DNA of 64,000 nucleotides from Phycisphaeraceae bacterium (GCA_020639235.1 JACKHC010000001.1:1984001-2048000); one strand, 5' to 3'; counted from the stretch's first letter, positions 9,357 through 18,296 are shown. Notes: a model not told the origin generated them from the sequence alone. Numbers and translations: made by a program.

Positions 9357-10897
9357 GAGAGGGGCTTCTGGAGTTTCTGGCGGATGAGCACGGCGGCGGT
9401 GTTGAAAACGAGCAGGACGGCCAGCAGCACGATAATGCCGGTCGCCGCAACTTCCTTGAAGTCCTCGTTGGGCATGCCCGTCCATGTGTAAATCTGGAGC
9501 GGCATCGCCGCGAAGGTGTCCATCATGTTCGTGGGGGAGAAGGTGACGAACACCGCCCCGCCGATCACAAGAATAGGCGCGGCCTCGCCGATCGCCCGGC
9601 TCATCGCCAGGATCGCCCCCGTCATGATGCCGGGCACCGCCGCGGGAAGCGTGACGCGCGACACCATCTGCCAGCGCGTGCACCCCATCGCCAGCGCCGC
9701 CTCGCGCAGAGAGTTGGGAATCGCCTTGAGCGCCTCCTGCGACGAGATAATCACAATCGGCAGCACCACAAGCATGAGCGTCAGCCCGCCGGTGAGCACC
9801 GAGCCGCCCAGAGGGAACCGAATCAGGAAGGGCCAGTCCTCATCACCCAGTTGGAACATCTCCTTGCGCTTGTACGACGAGATGTCGGAGAGCGGGAAGG
9901 TGACGAGTTGCCGGTCGTCCTCGGTCTGGATGGTGATGTCGTCGAGCGTCGCCGAGATCAGTTCGCCCTTAAGAATGCGCCCGTCCTTGAGGATGTAGTT
10001 GTTGCGACGCACGAACACCGTGTCGATGTCCGACTCGCGGTCCTTGATGGAAGAGGCCGGCACCTCGACCTCACCCCGCTGAGGCGTCGCCACGATGTAC
10101 GCCGCGTCCCGCGTCCGGGCGAGCGTCGATGCGAACGGCCGGGCCTCGAACGGTTCGGCATCGGCGGCCTCGGTCTCGACGAGCCAACCCGGGATGAACA
10201 TCTTGATGCCGTTCGCCTCGATCGCGAACTCCTCACCGTCGTAGGCGATCGTGCCATCTACGACGATCGGGTCCGCGCCGATGGTGACATTGGGCTTCAC
10301 CGAGTCGTCGGCGAACTGGTCGTCGGTGATCTCGACGCTACCGAGCAGGTCCGATTTGAAGATGTACGAGCCCTGCTGATTGCCCGTGGTGAGACCGACG
10401 ACCTTCTGGCCGTTGGCGAGTTTGTACTCGTCCCAGCGCGCGTACTGGTTCGTCGTGCCGAACAGGCCGAACATGCGGGCGAACAGCGTCAGCCCCAGCA
10501 GGCCGTACACGACCGACGGCACGCCCGCGAGGTTGCGGATGTTCAGCTGCACGACCGAGTGCGCCCGCTTCTCGATCTTTCGCTTGGGCTTGAACTCCTC
10601 GAGGAATACCGCGGTGCCCACGCCGAGCGGGAGCGCTGTGATCGCGCAGATCGCCAGAATCCAGATCGATCCCAGGATCGCGGCCTTGAAACCCGCTTCC
10701 TCCGGATACCGCGAGGGCCCCCCACCAAGGAAGTGCCCGTCGAGATGCTTCACACCCTGCGCGAAGATCGTGATCAGGAGCACCGACAAGGCGATCACGG
10801 AGATCGATGTCACACCCAGGCACAACCACAGGAACCTGCGGTCCATCTTGCGGCGCTTGTCGCGCTTGGCGGGATCGCTCAGGAGTTTGATGCTCAC
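9353..10897 (-). CDS. pstA: Phosphate ABC transporter permease PstA with a large extra periplasmic domain
   Basis: At 514 residues this is far longer than the usual 280-300. The permease parts are clear: TM1 around 22-46, TM2-TM3 around 72-145 (GVPSVVYGLLGLTLF), TM4 around 365-385, the cytoplasmic EAA loop SSQEALKAIPNSLREAALAMG, and the last helices to 505. Between TM3 and TM4, about residues 148-355, lies a hydrophilic insert of about 200 residues. It is rich in beta-like segments, including YILKDGRILKGELISAT. By the normal topology of PstA this loop faces the periplasm, where PstS docks. Start GTG at 10897 overlaps the pstC stop (GTGA). Confidence 0.93.
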   Translation of the reverse strand: MSIKLLSDPAKRDKRRKMDRRFLWLCLGVTSISVIALSVLLITIFAQGVKHLDGHFLGGGPSRYPEEAGFKAAILGSIWILAICAITALPLGVGTAVFLEEFKPKRKIEKRAHSVVQLNIRNLAGVPSVVYGLLGLTLFARMFGLFGTTNQYARWDEYKLANGQKVVGLTTGNQQGSYIFKSDLLGSVEITDDQFADDSVKPNVTIGADPIVVDGTIAYDGEEFAIEANGIKMFIPGWLVETEAADAEPFEARPFASTLARTRDAAYIVATPQRGEVEVPASSIKDRESDIDTVFVRRNNYILKDGRILKGELISATLDDITIQTEDDRQLVTFPLSDISSYKRKEMFQLGDEDWPFLIRFPLGGSVLTGGLTLMLVVLPIVIISSQEALKAIPNSLREAALAMGCTRWQMVSRVTLPAAVPGIMTGAILAMSRAIGEAAPILVIGGAVFVTFSPTNMMDTFAAMPLQIYTWTGMPNEDFKEVAATGIIVLLAVLLVFNTAAVLIRQKLQKPLS

Positions 10898-11910
10898 TCG
10901 TACTCCTCCCGGAACCGCCGCAGCACCCAGTTGCCGATGAGCGTCAGCGCGAGCGTCATCACGAAGAGCGTCGCGCCGACGGCGTACGACGAGTAATACT
11001 CAACGCTCTCCGACCCGGCATCGCCGAGGAAGATCTGCACCATGTACGCCGTCATCGTCTGTGCGCCGTCCGCGGGGTTGTAGGCGATCCGAGCCAGGCC
11101 CCCCGCCGCCAGAGCGACGATCATCGTCTCCCCCACCGCCCGCGCCAGCGCCAGAAGGAACGATGCGATCACGCCGGACAGCGCCGCCGGCACGACGACC
11201 TTCACGGACACATCGAACCGCGTCGATCCCAGCGCGTAGGCGCCTTCGCGGAGCGAACGGGGCACCGCACGCAGCGCATCCTCCGACAGCGAGCACACGA
11301 TCGGCAGGCACATGATGCCAACCGCCAGCCCAGCGCTCGTCGAGTTGAAGTACTCGAAGACCGATCGCCCCCCCTCGCCCTCGACAAACGGCGAAGTGAC
11401 GAACGACGACACGCCCCGCAGCGCCGGCGTGATGACCGTCAGCGCGAAGAAGCCGTACACAACAGTCGGGATGCCCGCGAGAATCTCAAGCACCGGCTTG
11501 AGCGTCGAACGGACCCGCGCCGGGGCGTACTCCGACAGGTACACCGCGGTCACCAAGCCCAGCGGGATCGCCACCAGCGCCGCGATCACCGCGACCATCA
11601 TCGTGCCCGAGATCAGCGGCCAGATGCCGAAGTGCTTCTCGGCCCCCATCAGCGGGTTCCACTCGGTACCGAGGAAGAACTCGCCGAGCGTCACCTCGGG
11701 CATACCGAAGAATCGGACCGTCTCCGTGAAGAGAATCACGACGATCGAGAACGTAACGAACACCGAGAAGAGGGCGCACAGCACGAGCGACCCGATCACG
11801 AATGACTCGCGCAGTTTCCGCAACGCCGCGGACTTGCGGCGCTCCTTCAGGACGATGCGCGGTGCGGCTCGGCTTGAGGTGTCGAGTGCCGTCATTCGAT
11901 CGTCATCCAT
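10894..11910 (-). CDS. pstC: Phosphate ABC transporter permease PstC
   Basis: About 338 residues from the ATG at 11910; an ATG at 11895 and a GTG at 11925 are alternatives, and no strong ribosome site distinguishes them. The basic, cytoplasmic N-terminus (VLKERRKSAALRKLRES) is followed by six membrane segments. Family motifs include EILAGIPTVVYGFFAL and the EAA loop SLSEDALRAVPRSLREGAYALG. It forms the phosphate channel with PstA and is energised by PstB. It lies between pstS and pstA and overlaps pstA by four bases. Confidence 0.94.
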   Translation of the reverse strand: MDDDRMTALDTSSRAAPRIVLKERRKSAALRKLRESFVIGSLVLCALFSVFVTFSIVVILFTETVRFFGMPEVTLGEFFLGTEWNPLMGAEKHFGIWPLISGTMMVAVIAALVAIPLGLVTAVYLSEYAPARVRSTLKPVLEILAGIPTVVYGFFALTVITPALRGVSSFVTSPFVEGEGGRSVFEYFNSTSAGLAVGIMCLPIVCSLSEDALRAVPRSLREGAYALGSTRFDVSVKVVVPAALSGVIASFLLALARAVGETMIVALAAGGLARIAYNPADGAQTMTAYMVQIFLGDAGSESVEYYSSYAVGATLFVMTLALTLIGNWVLRRFREEYE

Positions 11911-12024
11911 TGGGCCCGTTCGCACGGGGCGGTGCGGCTGTGGTGTCGCGTGCCAAGAATACCGCCCGTCGCGTTCCGGCGGCGGGCGGTGGAAATCAAT
12001 CGATGGGGGTGGCCATCGAGTGGA

Positions 12025-13017
12025 TCACTGATACAGCTCGGTGATCGAGCCATGGAGCGACTTGCCGCTGGCGTCGAGATAGCACGAGCCGGTCTTGCCC
12101 TTCATGAAGTTGCGCCGGGCCTTGTTGTAAATGTCCTTGGGCAGGCGGACGTAGCCGACCTCCTCGGCCATGTCGCCGGCGTGCTCGAGGTAGTACTCGA
12201 CGAACGCCTTTACCTCCGGACGGGCGGCGGAACGCTTGTTGACATACACGAACAGCGGACGCGAGAAGGGAGCATAGGTGCCGTTCTCGATCGTCGTCGT
12301 GGTGGGCATCACGGCGCCGTGACCCTCGTCGATGGCGACGGCCTTCACCTTGTCGATGTTCTCGAAGTAGTACGCGCAACCGAAGAACCCGATGCCGCCC
12401 TTCTCACCCGCGACGCCGCGGACCAGAACATTGTCGTCCTCGGAAACAGTCACATCGGAGCGGATCGAGCCGTCCTTCTCGGCCACAACTTCCTTGAAGT
12501 AGTCGAAGGTGCCCGAGTCGGTGCCGGGGATGTACATCTTGACAGGGATCGAGGGCCAGCCGGCGCGGATGTCGCTCCAGTTCTTGACCTTCGAGTCCGA
12601 CAGGAAGATCTTGCGCAGCTCGTCAACGGTGAGCTCGTCGCACCAGGTGTTGTCGTGATTGACGACGATCGTCAGGCCGTCGTACGCGACGGGCAGCTCG
12701 ATGAACTCGATGCCGTTGGAAGTGGCGGCCTCGGCCTCGGAACCCTTGATCGGGCGCGAGGCGTTGGAAATGTCGGTCTCGCCGACGGTGAACTTCTTGA
12801 AGCCGCCGCCGGTCCCGGTGATCGCGTTCGAGACCCGGACGTCGGGCTGCTCCTTGTTGAACTCTTCCATGATGGCCTGCGTGATCGGGCCGACGGTCGA
12901 GGAGCCGGCGATCTTGATCTCACCCCGCAGCGGGGCGGCGGCGAGCACGACCGAGGCGGCAGCGGTGGCGAGCAAGCCACCCGAGAGAACGCTCAATGCG
13001 GTGCGACGATTGAACAT
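12025..13017 (-). CDS. pstS: Phosphate-binding periplasmic protein PstS
   Basis: A 330-residue substrate-binding protein with a signal peptide (about 1-26, ending VLAAAPLRG). It has the phosphate-binding motif IAGSSTVGPI and the family segments GTGGGFKKF, ISNASRPIK, PGTDSGTFDYF and GIGFFGCAYYFEN. It captures phosphate outside the inner membrane and delivers it to PstCA. The start is well supported by GGAG about 10 bases upstream. It is transcribed after phoR and before pstC. The 114-base gap to pstC may hold an mRNA-processing or attenuation element, since binding proteins are normally made in excess. Confidence 0.95.
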   Translation of the reverse strand: MFNRRTALSVLSGGLLATAAASVVLAAAPLRGEIKIAGSSTVGPITQAIMEEFNKEQPDVRVSNAITGTGGGFKKFTVGETDISNASRPIKGSEAEAATSNGIEFIELPVAYDGLTIVVNHDNTWCDELTVDELRKIFLSDSKVKNWSDIRAGWPSIPVKMYIPGTDSGTFDYFKEVVAEKDGSIRSDVTVSEDDNVLVRGVAGEKGGIGFFGCAYYFENIDKVKAVAIDEGHGAVMPTTTTIENGTYAPFSRPLFVYVNKRSAARPEVKAFVEYYLEHAGDMAEEVGYVRLPKDIYNKARRNFMKGKTGSCYLDASGKSLHGSITELYQ

Positions 13018-13120
13018 GTCCAGAACACTCCTTGTCTGAGGGATGACTGCACGCGGCGAGACCCATCGCCCGGCGTGAGAAAAGTCCGCTCACCATGTGA
13101 GGGCCGCGCTAAGGCCGCGC

Positions 13121-14656
13121 TCAATATTGGCCTGAGTCATTTTTGACACGGACCCCGTCGGACCCGTGCCCCGGTCCGTTCCCGCTCGCATGAAACGCGA
13201 TCCGGAACCGCGATCCCCGCCCCACCGTGCTCGAAACCGACACCCGCCCCGCATGGACCAGCGCGATGTGGCGCACGATCGAGAGCCCCAGCCCGGTCCC
13301 CCCCTGCTCGCGGCTCCGCGCCTTGTCCACCCTGTAGAACCGCTCCCACAACCGGGGCAGATGCTCCGGGGCGATGCCGGGGCCCTCGTCCGCCACCTCG
13401 ATCTCAACCCCCCCTGCTCCCCGCACCCCCCCACCGTTGCCTGAGACCCCGGCAGCGCTGGTCTCCGCGTCTACCTCGATGAGGGTCGGCTTCACCGTCA
13501 CGCGGATGCGCGTGTCGGCCGGGCTGTACTTCACGGCGTTGGCCAACAGGTTGAACACCGCGTGCTCCGCGAGGCGCGGATTGACCATCATCTGCAGGTC
13601 GGGTTCTCCCAGCAGTTCGATCTCGATGCGCCTGGAGACCGACTCGGGCTCGAGCCGCGCCCGCGCCGCGTTGATTACCGAGCGAGCCGATGTGGGCGTC
13701 GCCGCCAGCTGCGATTCTGCGCCGGGCCGCTCGATGCGCGTCAGCAGCAACATGTCCTCGACGATCGCGTCCATCTGGTCGGCGTTGCGCTTGATCGTCA
13801 GCAGGAACTGCTTCGTGAGTTTCGGGTCCTGCTGGAACGACTCGATGAGCGTCTCGGTGTAGCCCTTGATGTTGGTAATGGGCGTGCGCAGCTCGTGCGA
13901 CACATTGGCCGCGAAGTCCGACCGGACCTGCTCGAGCCGGCGCAGTTCGGTGATGTCGGTCAGCAGGATGATGATGCCCACCGGCTCGCCCTCGCCGTCG
14001 AGCAGACGCGCCGAGTTCGCCCGGACGACCCGCGGTCCGTGAACGAGCAGCCGGATCTCATCGACGCTCGATCGCTCGGCCTCGAGCGCGCCGTTGATGA
14101 AGTCATTGAGTTCCGGCTCGCGGACACACTCCTGGATGAGACGGCCGCTGGCAGACTGTGCGTTCACCCCCAGCATCCGCTCCGCGGAGCGGTTGAGCGA
14201 GAGCACGTGCTGCGCCGGGTCCAGCGCGATCAGCGCGCCGTCCATGGATTGGAGGATCGCGTCCTGCTCGTTTCGACGGGCGCGGAACAGGGCCAGCTGC
14301 TGCGCGTGCCGCTCGCTCATCACGCGCAGCGACGCCGCGATGGAAGCAAGCTCGCGCGACGGCTCGCTCGGGAACCGCGCCGCAACAATGATCCGGAGCT
14401 CCGAGGCGTCGTCGGGATCACGCGAGGCCCGCTCGGCGGCGTCCGCCAGCGCCCGCACATTCGCGCTGTGGCGCGATACCAATGCCGCCGTCATGATCCC
14501 CATGCACGCGAACGCGATCGAGACACCCGCGGTCGCCCCCGGCGAGAGCGGCGCGGCAATCAAAACCACCACGAACACCACGGCCTGCGCCGCCAGCATG
14601 GGGAGCAACAGCCGCGGCTTCAATCCGGGTGGTTGGGTGGGGACTGGAGTGCTCAA
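13121..14656 (-). CDS. phoR: Phosphate regulon sensor histidine kinase PhoR
   Basis: A 511-residue membrane kinase. Two membrane helices lie near residues 13-35 and 42-62, with almost no periplasmic loop, as in PhoR kinases that sense through Pst and PhoU. A linker, a PAS domain (about 125-245) and a HisKA/HATPase core follow. The phosphorylated His is in NVSHELRTP, the N box in FNLLANAVKYSP, and the G boxes in DEGPGIAP and GGTGLGLSI. A Gly/Ala-rich insert of about 15 residues lies in the ATPase domain between the N and G1 boxes. The start is probably a TTG at 14656, 17 bases after phoB. It phosphorylates PhoB under phosphate limitation. Confidence 0.92.
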   Translation of the reverse strand: MSTPVPTQPPGLKPRLLLPMLAAQAVVFVVVLIAAPLSPGATAGVSIAFACMGIMTAALVSRHSANVRALADAAERASRDPDDASELRIIVAARFPSEPSRELASIAASLRVMSERHAQQLALFRARRNEQDAILQSMDGALIALDPAQHVLSLNRSAERMLGVNAQSASGRLIQECVREPELNDFINGALEAERSSVDEIRLLVHGPRVVRANSARLLDGEGEPVGIIILLTDITELRRLEQVRSDFAANVSHELRTPITNIKGYTETLIESFQQDPKLTKQFLLTIKRNADQMDAIVEDMLLLTRIERPGAESQLAATPTSARSVINAARARLEPESVSRRIEIELLGEPDLQMMVNPRLAEHAVFNLLANAVKYSPADTRIRVTVKPTLIEVDAETSAAGVSGNGGGVRGAGGVEIEVADEGPGIAPEHLPRLWERFYRVDKARSREQGGTGLGLSIVRHIALVHAGRVSVSSTVGRGSRFRIAFHASGNGPGHGSDGVRVKNDSGQY

Positions 14657-14673
14657 GGCCCGATCATCGTATG

Positions 14674-15393
14674 TCAGACCGGCGCATCCACCAGTTCGTC
14701 GGCGATCCGGTACCCGACGCCCCGCACCGTCTCGATGACGCGCCCGCGATCGCCCAGCTTCTGCCGCAGCGCCGCCACATGCACATCCACCGCACGCGAG
14801 GACAACACCGCGTCCTCACCGCGGACGGCCGAGACGATCTGATCCCGCGTCCGGACAAAGCCGGGGCGCTCGGCCAGGTACGCCAGAAGCCGGAACTGCG
14901 TCGCGGTCAGGTCCACGCGCTCGCCCTCGACGCGGACGATGTGCCGGGCGGTATCGATCACCACGCCGCCGGGCAGGGTGACCGAGTCGGCGTCATCGGG
15001 GGCATGGCCGTTGAGTTCTTCGATGCCGCGCCGAAGCGTGGCCCGAACTCGGGCCATCAACACCCGCGGCGAGAACGGTTTGGTCACATAGTCATCCGCG
15101 CCGAGTTCCAGCCCGGACACGATGTCCGCCTCTTCGCCCCGGGCACTGACCATGATGATGGGGATGTTCCGCGCGGTGTCGTGCCGCTTGAGGCGTCGGC
15201 ACACCTCCAGCCCGTCCAGATCGGGGAGCATGATGTCGAGGATCAGCAGGTCCGGCTCGGACCGTTGGGCGGCCTCCAGGCCCGCCCGCCCCGTCCGGGC
15301 GAGTTCAACCTCGAACCCCTCCTTGCGGAGATGGAACTCGATCAGCGTGGCGATGTCTTGTTCGTCTTCGACGACAAGGACGGACTTTGGCAC
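14674..15393 (-). CDS. phoB: Phosphate regulon response regulator PhoB (OmpR family)
   Basis: A 239-residue regulator. I take the GTG at 15393 (VPKSVLVVEDEQD), behind GGAGG, although the frame continues upstream. The receiver domain has the acidic pair in EDEQD, the phosphorylated Asp in LILDIMLPD, the Thr/Ser switch in IIMVSARG and Lys in YVTKPFSP. The C-terminal winged helix (about 140-235) carries LTATQFRLLAYLAE and DVHVAALRQKLGDRG. It is the first gene of the phosphate run and probably activates its own promoter in the 203-base gap before the divergent gene at 15597. No Pho box could be recognised by eye. Confidence 0.93.
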   Translation of the reverse strand: MPKSVLVVEDEQDIATLIEFHLRKEGFEVELARTGRAGLEAAQRSEPDLLILDIMLPDLDGLEVCRRLKRHDTARNIPIIMVSARGEEADIVSGLELGADDYVTKPFSPRVLMARVRATLRRGIEELNGHAPDDADSVTLPGGVVIDTARHIVRVEGERVDLTATQFRLLAYLAERPGFVRTRDQIVSAVRGEDAVLSSRAVDVHVAALRQKLGDRGRVIETVRGVGYRIADELVDAPV

Positions 15394-15596
15394 TCCGGGC
15401 CTCCACCGGGGGGTTGATGCGTGAAGTTTAGGGCTCCGTTTCTTGACGCAGTGAGGGGATGGTGAAGGTTTGGTGAGATCGACCTCCCGAATTTGCCCCG
15501 GACCCGGTCCGGATTCTGGCCACTCGGCTGGCGTTTTTCGCATGATCGGTCAGAATGAAACGGTCCAGCGACCCCAATCCCGATGGAGATGATCCG

Positions 15597-16247
15597 ATGC
15601 GATGCACCAAAAAGGCCGGTCTGACACTCGTTGCGGCTGCCGGAGCAGCGGTTCTCTTGGGGGCCGCCGGCGGCGTCGAGCCGTCGAACAAGTTCTCATG
15701 GGGTGAAAACATCGGCTGGATGAACTGGGCCGACGACGACTCCGGCATGGGCGTCATGGTCATGCCCGACCACATGAGCGGCCTCATCTGGTGCGAGAAC
15801 GTGGGGCATCTCAACGCCGGCAACGGCTCCGGCCCCTACGCCAACACCAACGGCACCAACTTCGGCATCAACATCGCCGGCGATGGCACCCTCTCTGGCT
15901 ACGCGTGGGGCGAGAACATCGGGTGGGTCAACTTCTCGACGAGTTCACTCGGCGCCGACCGCGCCCGTCTCGACACCGGCGCCGGGCGTCTTCGTGGGTA
16001 CGCCTGGGGCGAGAATGTCGGCTGGATCAACCTTAACGACGCGACGCACTTTGTGGGTATCAACCCCGCGTGCGCGGGCAACGCCAACGGCGACAACATC
16101 GTGAATGTCGACGACCTCAACATCGTTCTCAGCCAGTGGGCCACCAGCGTCACGCCCTGCACCGGCGGCGACATCAACGGCACCGGCTTCGTGGACGTCG
16201 ATGACCTCAACGAGGTGTTGAGCAACTGGAACAACGCCTGCCCGTAA
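15597..16247 (+). CDS. Exported protein with WGENIGW repeats and C-terminal dockerin-like repeats
   Basis: A 216-residue protein. The ATG at 15597 is preceded by GGAG; an in-frame ATG at 15555 is less likely because it would bury the signal peptide. After a signal peptide (about 1-29) there are four spaced copies of a short tryptophan motif: WGENIGW, WCENVGH, WGENIGW and WGENVGW. The last 55 residues contain two calcium-loop-like repeats, each ending in a VDDLN phrase (NVDDLNIVLSQW and DVDDLNEVLSNW), as in dockerin type I modules common in Phycisphaerae. Family function is unknown. It is divergent from phoB. Confidence 0.85.
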   Translation: MRCTKKAGLTLVAAAGAAVLLGAAGGVEPSNKFSWGENIGWMNWADDDSGMGVMVMPDHMSGLIWCENVGHLNAGNGSGPYANTNGTNFGINIAGDGTLSGYAWGENIGWVNFSTSSLGADRARLDTGAGRLRGYAWGENVGWINLNDATHFVGINPACAGNANGDNIVNVDDLNIVLSQWATSVTPCTGGDINGTGFVDVDDLNEVLSNWNNACP

Positions 16248-16365
16248 GGGCGCGCAGGCAGAGTTCACGATCAGCCGCCAGCAGCATGCGCCGTCCCGAG
16301 ATATCGTGCGCGCTTCAGTCGGCGCGGAATAGCGCCCCGCCTGCAGCTCGATCGGAGATGAACCC

Positions 16366-16734
16366 ATGCCGACCACCTCGCCCGAGCACGACGAACGGAT
16401 CGCCAAGATGACCTTCTCGTCCGTCTACCCGCACTATGTGTCAAAGGTCGAGAAGAAGGGACGGACCAAAGAAGAACTGCACCAGGTCATCCGCTGGCTG
16501 ACCGGCTTCACCGACAAGCAGCTCCAGCAGCACATCGACGACAAGCTGACCTTCGAGGAGTTCTTCCGCAAGGCCAAACTCAATCCCAACGCGGACCAGA
16601 TCACCGGAACGATCTGCGGCTACCGCATTGAAGAGATCGAGAACCCGCTGACGAGGAAAACCAGGTACCTCGACAAACTGGTCGACGAACTGGCCAAGGG
16701 CAAGAAGATGGAAAAGATCCTGCGGGACGAGTAG
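16366..16734 (+). CDS. DUF2200 family protein
   Basis: A 122-residue cytoplasmic, mostly helical protein matching the DUF2200 pattern. The N-terminal segment MTFSSVYPHYVSKVEKKGR is followed by VIRWLTGF, FFRKAKLNPNA, ICGYRIEEIENPL and RYLDKLVDELAKGKKMEKIL. The family is widespread in bacteria but has no established role; its length here is normal. The gene stands alone between the dockerin-like gene and two tRNA genes that face it from the opposite strand. Confidence 0.88.
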   Translation: MPTTSPEHDERIAKMTFSSVYPHYVSKVEKKGRTKEELHQVIRWLTGFTDKQLQQHIDDKLTFEEFFRKAKLNPNADQITGTICGYRIEEIENPLTRKTRYLDKLVDELAKGKKMEKILRDE

Positions 16735-16758
16735 CACGCGATCAAGCGTGGTCGAGAA

Positions 16759-16831
16759 TAGCCCCGCCTGGACTCGAACCAGGGACCGAGCGATTATGAG
16801 TCGCCTGCTCTAACCGCTGAGCTACGGGGCC
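16759..16831 (-). tRNA. ileX: tRNA-Ile with CAU anticodon (Ile2, lysidine type)
   Basis: A complete 73-nt cloverleaf on the minus strand. The acceptor stem pairs GGCCCCG with CGGGGCT, discriminator A; the D arm is GCTCAGCGGTTAGAGC; the anticodon stem GGCGA/TCGCT encloses loop CTCATAA; the T arm is CCTGG/CCAGG. CCA is not encoded. The anticodon stem-loop and D arm closely match E. coli tRNA-Ile2 (ileX) rather than elongator tRNA-Met, so I infer an Ile tRNA modified by TilS to read AUA. Met cannot be completely excluded without a covariance model. Confidence 0.88.
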
Positions 16832-16863
16832 GCGCCGTGCCTGCGGGGCGCCAATAAGCAAAG

Positions 16864-16949
16864 CGGAGAGGGAGGGATTCGAACCCTCGAGACCCAGTGG
16901 GTCTAACGGTTTTCGAGACCGTCCCCTTCAGCCGCTCGGGCACCTCTCC
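16864..16949 (-). tRNA. tRNA-Ser with CGA anticodon
   Basis: An 86-nt class II tRNA on the minus strand. The acceptor stem GGAGAGG pairs with CCTCTCC, and the discriminator is G, as in Ser tRNAs. The anticodon stem ACGGT/ACCGT encloses CTCGAAA with anticodon CGA, reading UCG. A long variable arm (GACCCACTGGGTC region) follows, then a T arm with GGTTCGAATCC. CCA is not encoded. It lies 32 bases upstream of the Ile tRNA and is probably cotranscribed with it. Confidence 0.95.
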
Positions 16950-16987
16950 GGGGGCGGGGATCATAGCAGAACCGACCCGTCGGGCCC

Positions 16988-17446
16988 TTACGCGACCTCG
17001 CGCGCATCCTCGGGATAGGTCAGGCGGCAGTGCGTCGCGTCGGGGTTGTCGTCCAGGCACCCGGTGATGTCGTCGGAAGCCGACATCGTCGGGTCCTTCT
17101 TGTCCAGCGACAGCTCGTCCTTCAGGGTCTCGTTCCAGACCTTCAGGCCGCCGTGGTGCCCGGCTTTGGCGATCAGGTGCGACCCGATCGGGTTGGCCAC
17201 AAAGGTAAACACCACGGTGATGATCGCCTTGGAGATGACGATGGGGTCGGCGATATGGAAGCACGCCGCCAGCAGCATCCCGGTGATGCCCAGCGTGGTG
17301 CACTTCGAGGCCGCGTGCAGCCGGTGGTAGGCGTCGGGCATGCGGAACACGCCGAACCCGCCCACGAACATGAAGAACAGTCCCGACGCGAGAAAGACCG
17401 CGGCGATGATGTCCCGGATGGCGATCCATGTGAAGTCCTGAATCAC
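16988..17446 (-). CDS. mrpG: Mrp-type Na+/H+ antiporter subunit MrpG
   Basis: A 152-residue protein with three membrane helices in residues 8-100. It carries the MrpG motif FRMPDAYHRLHAASKCTTLG and a second conserved stretch TVVFTFVANPIGSHLIAKAG. A soluble tail of about 45 residues follows, longer than in most homologues and with two Cys. The GTG start at 17446 has AGGAGG upstream and overlaps the mrpF stop (GTGA). MrpG is part of the inner-membrane Mrp complex exchanging Na+ for H+. It is the last gene of the operon. Confidence 0.93.
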   Translation of the reverse strand: MIQDFTWIAIRDIIAAVFLASGLFFMFVGGFGVFRMPDAYHRLHAASKCTTLGITGMLLAACFHIADPIVISKAIITVVFTFVANPIGSHLIAKAGHHGGLKVWNETLKDELSLDKKDPTMSASDDITGCLDDNPDATHCRLTYPEDAREVA

Positions 17447-17826
17447 AGCGCCGACCTCCTGCGACCGATGAACTGCGCGAACGCGAGAGTCGAGATGAAC
17501 CCGAGGAACGACACGATCAGCACCGCGTCGAAGAACTGCAGCGTGCCCAGCCGCACCGTCAGCAGGATGACCAGCGCCACGACCTGCATCGCGATCGTGT
17601 CGGCGGCGATGGATCGATCGACGAGCGTCGGGCCCTTGAGCATCCGGAGCAGGCAGAACACGATCGCCAGCGCGACCGCGATCACGCCGATGTCCACGAT
17701 CACGACGATGCCGTCGCGCATGAACGACTCAACAGGGTTGGCCGAGTCCCGGATGCTCCCCGGGCTCACCTTGTGGACCGCTTGATCGCCGGCGGCGATG
17801 AGCATGGGGACGATGGATTGCGTCAT
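17443..17826 (-). CDS. mrpF: Mrp-type Na+/H+ antiporter subunit MrpF
   Basis: A 127-residue protein. An N-terminal extension of about 40 residues precedes three membrane helices with the MrpF motif RMLKGPTLVDRSIAADTIAM and the final helix ending GRRRS. MrpF is a small structural subunit of the Mrp antiporter. It starts with an ATG overlapping the mrpE stop (ATGA) and overlaps mrpG by four bases, so translation through E-F-G is coupled. The extension is longer than in typical 90-95 residue homologues. Confidence 0.92.
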   Translation of the reverse strand: MTQSIVPMLIAAGDQAVHKVSPGSIRDSANPVESFMRDGIVVIVDIGVIAVALAIVFCLLRMLKGPTLVDRSIAADTIAMQVVALVILLTVRLGTLQFFDAVLIVSFLGFISTLAFAQFIGRRRSAL

Positions 17827-18296
17827 GAGAACACTCCCTTGCGGAGTTCGTTGGCCAGTTCATCGATATCGGCGAGCGCCGCGTCGTGGCTCTCGGCATA
17901 CATACAGTGCAGATACAACCACTTCGCGTCGGGCGAGATGTCCACGCTCAGCGTGCCGGGTGTCAGCGTGATCGCGTTGGCGAGCGTCAGCTTCTCGATG
18001 GGCGAGAGGTGATCGATCGGGTAGCGAAGGATCGAGGGCTTCATCGTGAAGCCCGGCGTGATGACCTCGCGCGCCACCTGCAGATTGGACTTGATCAGAA
18101 TCTTGGTGAAGTACATCGCGAACCGGAAGAACCGACCGAGCCGAGCGAGGTACGGCTCGCGCCCCGTGGCCCGGTTGAATCCCGACACGACCACCGAGCC
18201 CACCACGAGCCCGCCGATGAAGTTCCAGATGGAGCCCGACCCCCAGAGCAGGCACCACACCACCGCCAGGACAAGATTGAAGATGAACGCTCTCAA
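17823..18296 (-). CDS. mrpE: Mrp-type Na+/H+ antiporter subunit MrpE
   Basis: A 157-residue protein of normal MrpE size. I choose the TTG at 18296 (giving MRAFIFNLVLAVVW), which has GGAGGG upstream and overlaps the mrpD stop; the frame is open further upstream. Two or three hydrophobic helices occupy residues 5-45. The conserved soluble part contains KILIKSNLQVAREV and TLANAITLTPGTLSVDI. MrpE supports assembly of the Mrp antiporter at the inner membrane. Confidence 0.92.
   Translation of the reverse strand: MRAFIFNLVLAVVWCLLWGSGSIWNFIGGLVVGSVVVSGFNRATGREPYLARLGRFFRFAMYFTKILIKSNLQVAREVITPGFTMKPSILRYPIDHLSPIEKLTLANAITLTPGTLSVDISPDAKWLYLHCMYAESHDAALADIDELANELRKGVFS

Noticed and set aside
16759..16949. 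Possible integrase attachment site at the tRNA pair
   Set aside because: Neither tRNA 3' end is seen duplicated nearby, and no integrase gene is present in the window.
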